Shown: positions 57,351 to 64,000 of the stretch, in pieces
How positions within the stretch are numbered: the stretch's first letter is position 1
Layout: every line of letters begins with the position of its first letter
Source of the DNA: Deroplatys truncata
Taxonomy: Eukaryota > Arthropoda > Insecta > Mantodea > Mantidae
DNA length: 64,000 nt
Direction of reading: 5' to 3'
Assembly (NCBI GenBank): GCA_030765065.1
Contig: CM060988.1
Span: forward strand, 178,167,065-178,231,064
Translations under genes and position numbers: made by a program
Notes under the pieces: generated by a model
Told to the model about the DNA's origin: nothing
What the model saw: only the letters and a program-made list of their open reading frames with translations
Databases searched by the model: none

Positions 57351-58251
57351 TCTTTTTACTTTCTCTACTACGTATAGTAAGTAGGGGAAGTATTGTATTC
57401 CACCCAAAAATTCGATACCGAGATTTCACCGGAAATATATGTTTTGAGAACCCCTGAATCCAAAAAATGCATTTTTGGAAACATGTCCGTGTGTGTGTCT
57501 GTCTGTGAACAGCATAACTCAGAAACGAACAGTCGGATAAACACCAAACTTGGTTTTAGGCTCAGTATCTTCCAGAGATGCGACACGAAGGTTTTCAAGA
57601 AAATCCCCCACCCCAGATTACCCTTTACATGGAAGATTTTTCGAAAATTTTAATTTTCTCAAAAATGGCTCTAACGATTTTGATTAAAATATTATATGTT
57701 TAAGATATTTTTATGACAAATAAAATTTATATCTTGAATTTCCTGGGAATGTCTCCAAAAGTATTCTTCGTTGTGAACGACTTTTGCATAACTGGTAAAC
57801 CATAAGAGATAGACAAAATTTTACTACACAAAAAATTTGGATCGCGTTAAAATACACAATTTATGTCTTATATATTTTTTTGTACAGTGAACCATTTTCG
57901 AGATATTGCTTGTTATTCCCTTAAATTTTTTAATACTTATTTCCTCAAATGGGAATTCGTTATTCATTTTTTTGTCTTGGGTATGCAAAGAGTTATAATC
58001 TGTGGCAAAGGGAATGGTGCTGCACCTAGCAACCAGCTATTAAGAGATATGTATGTGCTTAAAGGCTACTGTTTTTCTATATTGCCCTTGTAAATATATT
58101 TTCCCCTTACATCTACAAGAAAATTAGCAATAAGATAGAGTCTGCAAATGTTTATCTCGATTAACATGAAGTAGATGGAGAATAAGCGTTTGTAAAAATA
58201 GTTTGTACAAAAGTAGAGAAAGTCATGTGAGTGTAACATATCAGATTTTTT
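57351..58251 (+). repeat. HINE-A copy, full length (reference copy)
   Basis: TTTTTACTTTCTCTACTACG, palindrome TACTACGTATAGTA, GTGTGTGTCTGTCTGTG core at 57490-57510, complete body, AGTAGAGAAAGTCATGTGAG, stem-loop and T-run. The best plus-strand example. Confidence 0.9.
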
Positions 58252-58292
58252 ATGTACGATCTTTAACTGCTGTGGTCCGTAGTGTCCCACTT
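58252..58292 (-). repeat. SINE-A tail scrap
   Basis: GATCTTTAACTGCTGTGG and GTAGTGTCCCAC match the reversed 3' part of SINE-A. Confidence 0.45.
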
Positions 58293-58297
58293 TTCTC

Positions 58298-58350
58298 TGA
58301 GGCAGTATCTTTAACACTTAAATAATTTCACTCTAATTATATTATCCAAT
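58298..58350 (-). mobile_element. LTR family A end fragment (fossil)
   Basis: TGAGGCAGTATCTTTAACAC and TAATTTCACTCTAATTATAT match the first ~50 bp of 53483-54463. Confidence 0.65.
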
Positions 58351-58351
58351 A

Positions 58352-58756
58352 TAAACACGTTAGTACGGTCATAATTGGATGGGGTGATTGATGGTCGACG
58401 ATTATGCAGCGTGTTCTACAATCCCTGTCTTCCCTCTCTGAAGGCTTTTCACCATTCGAACACTCGAGTTCTCGAGAGACATGCTTCTCTAAAGTGTTTT
58501 TCGAGCCTCTAGGGAATTTCCGATGATTGGACCTCTTCCGCAGTAAGAAATTTGATGATAATTCGTTGTTCCACACTAACCGACACTTTCTCTTCACTCA
58601 TCTCTCTTGTAGAGCTTAGACAAGACTGAACACGCTCACAACTGCCTGAGTGGGAGGGGAGGGAAGCAACTTCCACCTCCAGGTCAGCAACGTGCAGATT
58701 GGGGTTTTACGCTCGTAAAAAAACATCAGTCTCGTTCATTTTTAATCACCTTGTAT
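58352..58756 (-). mobile_element. mariner 5' part (end and transposase N-terminus)
   Basis: The minus strand starts at a mariner-like end (CAAGGTGATTAAAAATGAAC, about 58754) and has ATG at 58601. It reads MSEEKVSVSVEQRIIIKFLT, a stop, then LEKHFREACLSRTRVFEWCK and FREGRQ, the helix-turn-helix region of a mariner. Truncated at about 58352 beside the LTR scrap. Confidence 0.75.
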
Positions 58757-58990
58757 GTAAGATTCGTATGTGCTAACGCAGTCAGTTCGCCAAGTGCAAA
58801 TACACTTTGCAGAACGATTCCCGGCTGTAAAGGCTTCAGGCCACATTTAGTGTTCGGATTTGACTTCATCATCGGTGTTAAAAAGTGCTTACCTTTGAGT
58901 TGAAGGAACATGTGAAAATCACTTGGGGCAAGCTCCGGTGAATACGAGAAAACCTCTAAGTTGAATCTTGACCAGGCGGAGATCAGAAGA
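58757..58990 (-). pseudogene. mariner transposase C-terminal fragment
   Basis: FNLEVFSYSPELAPSDFHMF, then LKGKHFLTPMMKSNP: the third-Asp region and C-terminus. It lies directly upstream of the 58756 mariner end on the same strand. Confidence 0.75.
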
Positions 58991-59221
58991 TTCAACTGGG
59001 AAGTTTCGTCGCATCCTCCATATTCACCAGATCTTTTCCCAAGTGATTTTCAGTTCCCCTGACTCAAAGGTCATCTTGGAGGTAGCACTTCAACACCGTG
59101 ACGAAGATCAATCAGAAGTGAACAGCTGGTTGGGAGCACAGGACCCGACCTGGTACAACATTGGCGTGGAAAAAGTTGTGTCACGTCCACAAAAATGCTT
59201 TAAAAAAGATGTTGACTATGT
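58985..59221 (+). pseudogene. mariner transposase C-terminal fragment, opposite strand
   Basis: FNWEVSSHPPYSPDLFPSDF, a stop, HLGG, then NSWLGAQDPTWYNIGVEKVV and KCFKKDVDYVKN, where a HINE begins. It mirrors the fragment at 58757-58990; both start with TTCAACT within 30 bp of each other. Confidence 0.8.
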
Positions 59222-59910
59222 AAAAAATCTGATGTGTTACACTCACATGACTTTCTCTACTCTTGTACAATCTATTTTTACAAACGCCTATTCTCCATAT
59301 GCTTTATGTTAATCGAGATATCGAGATGTCAATCTTATTGCTAATTTTCTTGTAGATGCAAGGGGAATATGGTAGCTTTTAAGCGATAGTCAAATATTTT
59401 AACGCTGGTTGCTATGTGGCGCATTCCATTCTCTTTGCAAGTCCAGGACATAAAAAAATGAATAACGAATTTGAGAAAAAGTATAAGTATTGGAAAATTT
59501 AAGGGAATAACAAGCAATATCTCGAAAACGGTTCACTCAACAAAAGAAATGTATATGACATAAGTTGTGTATTGTAACGAGATCTACATTTTTTGTGTAG
59601 TAAAATTTTGTCTATCTCTTATGGTTTACCAGTTATGCAAAAGTCGTTCACAATGAAGAATACTTTTGGAGACATTCCCAGAAAATTCGAGATATACATT
59701 TCATTTCTCATGACATTATCTTAAACATATGATATTTTAATCAAAATCGTTAGAGCCATTTTTGAGAAAATTAAAATTTTCGAAAAATGTTCCATATAAA
59801 GGGTAGTCTGGGGTGGGGGGATTTTCTTGAAAACCTTCGTGTCGCATCTCTGAAAGATACTGAACCTAAATACCAAGTTTGGTGTTTATCCGACTGTTCG
59901 TTTTTGAGTA
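59222..59910 (-). repeat. HINE-A copy, 5' side truncated
   Basis: AAAAAATCTGATGTG at the left; stops at the TTCGTTTTTGAGT block before the core. Confidence 0.8.
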
Positions 59911-59995
59911 ATATAAACAAAACTAATTGAACATGATAAATGCTGCATAACGTTTTTTATAAAATAGGGTCACGAAACTACTACTGCAAACTTTG

Positions 59996-60165
59996 TCTCA
60001 ATCAAAAAAGAAGTGAATAGAAGGATAAGCTTTTGTAGAAGAGCGAGTAGAGAAGGTCACGTGAATGTGACACATTAAGTTTATGTCTAAAACGAAGTGG
60101 ATGGAAGAGTAAGGTTTTGTAAGTATAGTTGTAAAAGCGTGGGTAGAGAGAGAAGTTTTCAATTA
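59996..60165 (+). repeat. Two HINE 3'-end fragments in tandem (C type)
   Basis: Piece 1 (to ~60080): AAGCTTTTGTAGAAGAGC, GAGTAGAGAAGGTCACGTG and GTGACACATTAAG. Piece 2: AAGTGGATGGAAGAGTAAGG and GGGTAGAGAGAGAAG. The same direction. Confidence 0.55.
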
Positions 60166-60707
60166 CACCCTTTATCCGCCAATGAAGAGGTAATTTACGT
60201 CCGTCAGATTGGCATCACTTGGTTCCCGTCCAAGATGACGGGCTGGCGCGTGGAAGTGCATAGCAACTGGAGTGCAGATGAATTATGCACCGCGCCGCAT
60301 AACGCATGGGGTATTTAATTTGGGTATTGCTGCCTGTAGGACTTTTAATTTCCCCGGAGATCACGCGGAGGGGAGCATATTTAAATCCCTAGGGCTTTGT
60401 CCCTCTTGGAACAGCCACCAGATTCACTGAAACGAATGCTTCAAGCACCTCGTCAAGGCAGTAACGCGAAATTCCCTCTAATATCATCTAATTTCCCTAC
60501 CATCTCCCGAAACTGCATTAATTATGCGTTCTTGGCAGGTAGTGGCACCCACCACCCACTTAAATATTTCCCGACGATACATTTTCTTAATGGCAAATGA
60601 ATACGAAAGGATCAACCAATGTACCATTGACACATTTTTACTTTCCCTACTACCTCACTGTAACCCGTACAAAGAAAATGCAAACTTTTATGTCAATTTA
60701 ATAATAA
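60166..60707. other. Unassigned interval
   Basis: Nothing recognised. Confidence 0.4.
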
Positions 60708-61457
60708 AAAAAGCTTATGTGATACACTCAAATGACTTTCTTACCCTCTAGCGTATATTAGTGGGCATACAAATTATTCTTCACAAGCTTATTTTTCTAA
60801 CTACTACATTTTAATCCAAATAAATCTTAACGGAAATAGCTACATTACACATTGCGTTATAGATACAAAGAGAACAGTGATAGTCAAATGTTTAACAACT
60901 GGAACGCTATATGCTGGCCTTAAAATTCCATACTGTTTCCATGACATCGCGAGAAACAACTGAATGTTGACAGGCCTAAGAGAATGACCAAGAAATGAAC
61001 AATCCTAACCTATAAATGCTGTTATTTCAGGAATGTCCTATGCCACAAAAAATTACTTGAAATAAATTGTGTATTTTGAAGAGATCTTCATTTCAAGTAT
61101 AGTACATTTTCGTGTATCGTTTAACGTTTATCAATTATACAAGATGATATAAAATTCCTTTCGAATGAAGAGGACTTCACAGTCTATTCCCAGAAAATGT
61201 ATATTCAGGATATACATTTTATTTGTCCTGTAAATATGTATAATATGTGGTATTTTAATAAAAATCTTTCGTTCATTTTTTATAAAATGATAACTTTCGA
61301 AAAATGTTTCATGTGAACTGTGCGGGGGACTTTCTTCAAAATCTTCGTGTCGCATCCTTGGACAATACTGAACTTGCATACAAAGTTTGGTATTTATCCG
61401 ACTTTTCGTTTCAGAGTAGTGCCGTTGACAGACACACAGACACGGACCTTTTTCTAA
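60708..61457 (-). repeat. HINE-B copy, 5' end missing
   Basis: Left TATGTGATACACTCAAATGAC, CTATATGCTGGCC, ends inside CACGGACCTTTTTCTAAA. Followed by two more minus copies. Confidence 0.8.
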
Positions 61458-61680
61458 ACATCTGGTGTGTTGCAGTCACATGACTTTCTCTACTCTTGTA
61501 CAAACTATTTTTTACAAACGCTTATTCTCCATATGCTTCATGTTAATCGAGATGTTAATCTTATTGCTAATTTTCCTGTAGGTACAAGGGGAATATGGTA
61601 GGCTTTAAGCGATAGTCAAACATTTTAAGAGCTGGTTGCTATGTTGCGCATTCCATTCTCTTTGCATGTCCAGGACTTGA
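61458..61680 (-). repeat. HINE-A, stem-loop-side fragment
   Basis: TCTGGTGTGTTGCAGTCACATG through GCTGGTTGCTATGTTGCG to GTCCAGGACTTG, where a complete copy begins. Confidence 0.8.
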
Positions 61681-62510
61681 AAAAAAAAATCTGATGTGTT
61701 ACACTCACATGACTTTCTCTACTCTTGTACAAACTATTTTTACAAACGCTTGTTCTCCATATGCTTCATGTTAATCGAGATGTTAATCTTATTACTAATT
61801 TTCTTGTAGGTACAAGGGGAATATGGCAGACTTTAAGCGATAGTCAAGTCTTTTAAGAGCTGGTTGCTATATGGAGTATTCTATTCTCTTTGTATGTCCA
61901 GGACATAAAAAATGAATAACGAATTCCCATTTGAGAAAAAGTATTGGAAAATTTAAGGGAGTAACAAGCAATATCTGGAAAATCGTTCACTCAACAAAAC
62001 AAATGTATATGAAAAATTGTGTATTTTAACGCGATCTACATTTTTTGTGTAGTAACATTTTGTCCATCTCTTATGGTTTACCAGTTATGCAAAAGTCGTT
62101 CACAATGAAGAATACTTTTGGAGAAATTCCCAGAAAATTCGAGATATACATTTCATTTGTCATGAAAATATCTTAAACTAATGATATTTTAATAAAATTC
62201 GTTAGCTATTTTAAGAAAATGAAAACTTACTAAAATGTACTTTGTAAGGGATAGAGGGGAATTTAATTTAATATCTTAATGTGACAACCTCGGAAAATAC
62301 TGAATTCAAATATCGGGTTTGATATTTAACTAACTTTTTGAGTTATGCTGTTCACAGTCAGACAGACATGCAGACGGACATGTTTCCAAAAATGCTTTAC
62401 TTGGACTCAGGGCACCTTAAAACATGTATTTCCTGTGATATCTCGGTATCAAATTTTCGGGTGGAATTGAATACTTCCCCTAATTACTATACGTAGAAGG
62501 GGAAGTTAAA
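61681..62510 (-). repeat. HINE-A copy, full length
   Basis: AAAAATCTGATGTG at the left and ACGTAGAAGGGGAAGTTAAAA at the right. The antisense frame is broken here. Confidence 0.8.
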
Positions 62511-63146
62511 ATTCTCGACCACAGAAGCACCGAGGCAATGTCCTACAATATTGATGAATCTAACGTATTCCATTTCTCTTATATTACGTAAATTCACATT
62601 CCCCATTCTTTGCACTTTTCTACCCGCTACTACGTTGGAGACCCGAAATAAAGTAGGCTGAAAATGACATTCCACTTGTAACCACACTGCACAATTCGGT
62701 ATCCAGTCACATGTTACAGACAGGTGAAATTAAATTGTTAGCAGTTGGTATTAGCGACACATGGCATTCCTCAGACACTCGTGAGGGCATGCCGGGCCGT
62801 TACGTAAGTTGCCGGGGATCTCGTCTTGCCAAAGGGCGCTCCTGTATACAAAAGGATAATTACTTAATACAACTACCAAGTGATGATGCCAGTCCCCATA
62901 GCAACGCTGCGTGCGGCGACGCCTCCACCCACACAGGCGGATGTTTTTAACGATTTTATCAGCCCTATCATTTAATGAGAAAACACAAAAATGTTTACAT
63001 AAATGCGCCCTTATTTACAGCTATGCTAAACTGTTTCCAATATTTTGGTTTCCATTCGCGTTAGCGCTAGCGTGACGGAAATAACACGTGTAGCTTTTAC
63101 CTGGTTCAAACCAGCATTCACAGGAGCGCTTTGCAAATCTGTGTGT
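62511..63146. other. Unassigned interval
   Basis: No repeat shared in the window and no recognised coding domain. Slightly GC-richer at 62780-62950. Confidence 0.4.
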
Positions 63147-63216
63147 TACATTCACGCGGATTTTTCTACCCTCTATCTTTATTAGTTGGTATACAAACTA
63201 TTCTTACTAAAGCTCG
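63147..63216 (-). repeat. HINE-B stem-loop-side fragment
   Basis: GTGTGTTACATTCACGCGG and CCCTCTATCTTTATTAGTTGG, cut by the following plus copy. Confidence 0.6.
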
Positions 63217-64000
63217 TTACTTCTCTACTACGTATAGTAAGTAGGGGAAGTATTGTATTCCACCCAAAAATTCGATACCGAGATTTCGCCGGAAATACAT
63301 ATTTTCAGACCCCCTGAATCCAAAAAAAAAAAAAAACATTTTTGGAAACATGTCCGTGTGTGTGTCTGTGTGTCTGTGAACAGCATAACTCAGAAACGAA
63401 CAGTCGGATAAACACCAAACTTGGTATTTAGGTTCAGTATGTTCCAGAGATGCGACACGAAGGTTTTCGAGAAAATCCCCCCACCCCAGATTACCCTTTA
63501 CATGGAACATTTTTCAAAAATTTTAATTTTTTAAAAAATGGCCTTAACGGTTTTGATTAAAATATCATATGTTTCAGATATTTTCATGACAAATGAAATG
63601 TATATCTCCAATTTTCTGGGAATGTCTCCAAAAGTATTCTTTATTCTAAACGACTTTTGCATAACTGGTAAACCATAAGAGATAGACAAAATTGTACTAC
63701 AGAAAAAATGTAGATCGCGTTAAAATACACAATTTATGTCATATAGATTTTTTTTGTTGAGTGAACCATTTTCGAGATATTGCTTGTTATTCCCTTAAGT
63801 TTCCAATACTTATACTTTTTCTCAAATTCGTTAATCATTTTTTTTTTGTCCTGGTAATGCAAAATATTTGACTATCGCTTAAAGCCTACCAATTCCCCTT
63901 GCATCTACAACAAAATTAGCAATAAGATTAACATCTCGATATCTCGATTAACATGAAGCATATGGAGAATAAGCGTTTGTAAAACTAGTTTGTACAAGAG
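63217..64000 (+). repeat. HINE-A copy running off the window
   Basis: ACTTCTCTACTACGTATAG start, GTGTGTGTCTGTGTGTCTGTG core, body to GTACAAGAG at 64000. The subterminal repeat and stem-loop lie just outside. Confidence 0.85.

Noticed and set aside
57351-58251. HINE as an ordinary TIR (cut-and-paste) MITE because both ends carry ACTTTCTCTACT
   Set aside because: The inverted 12-mers are subterminal, one side has an extra stem-loop, and no consistent target duplication was seen.
1-64000. Regularly recurring similar blocks as a CRISPR array
   Set aside because: Repeat units are ~0.8-0.9 kb dispersed elements in both orientations in eukaryotic DNA, not short repeats with spacers.

Overview
This 64 kb window is AT-rich, intron-poor eukaryotic DNA with no recognisable host gene, no rRNA, no functional tRNA and no CRISPR. 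It is a dense graveyard of transposable elements. The mix points to an arthropod, most likely an insect with a large repeat-rich genome: several mariner lineages, a Tc1-like element, non-LTR retrotransposons, tRNA-derived SINEs, solo LTRs and a DINE-1-like repeat. The species cannot be named from the sequence.

The dominant component is one non-coding repeat family, called HINE here. About 55 segments on both strands cover roughly 27 kb by hand tally (about 40%). Read 5' to 3', a complete copy of about 0.75-0.95 kb begins with T's and the 12-bp subterminal repeat ACTTTCTCTACT. A short palindrome (TACTACGTATAGTA) follows, then a (GT/CT)n stretch, then a long AT-rich body. It ends with the inverted subterminal repeat AGTAGAGAAAGT, a small stem-loop (ATGTG, 7-nt loop, CACAT) and a T-run. 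This layout matches Helentron-derived non-autonomous elements (DINE-1/HINE type); that classification is inference. Two main subfamilies are used below: HINE-A (contains GCTGGTTGCTATGTGG, younger looking) and HINE-B (contains CTATATGCTGGCC). Old, diverged copies are called C. Strand '+' means the stem-loop end lies to the right.

Layout. 0-9 kb: HINEs, a full-length decayed mariner (2.4-3.7 kb) and a 5'-truncated LINE (6.9-8.3 kb). 9.5-16.2 kb: solo LTRs, including an LTR inside an LTR inside a HINE. 16.8-22 kb: HINEs, SINEs and another solo LTR. 22.0-26.7 kb: a HINE split by a mariner that itself carries a Tc1-like remnant and a GC-rich ORF1-only LINE. 27-35 kb: mostly HINEs, some in inverted pairs. 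35.5-36.6 kb: a mariner with near-perfect inverted ends. 36.8-48.5 kb: HINEs with SINE and solo-LTR insertions. 50.4-51.0 kb: a ~104-bp tandem repeat next to a mariner fragment. 52-64 kb: HINEs, another solo LTR in a HINE, and a cluster of three mariner fragments (58.4-59.2 kb).

The elements do not work together as a system; the information here is stratigraphic. Target-site duplications and split host elements give insertion order: HINE copies are mostly the oldest layer, then mariners, LTRs and SINEs landed in them, while some HINE-A copies also landed in HINE-B.
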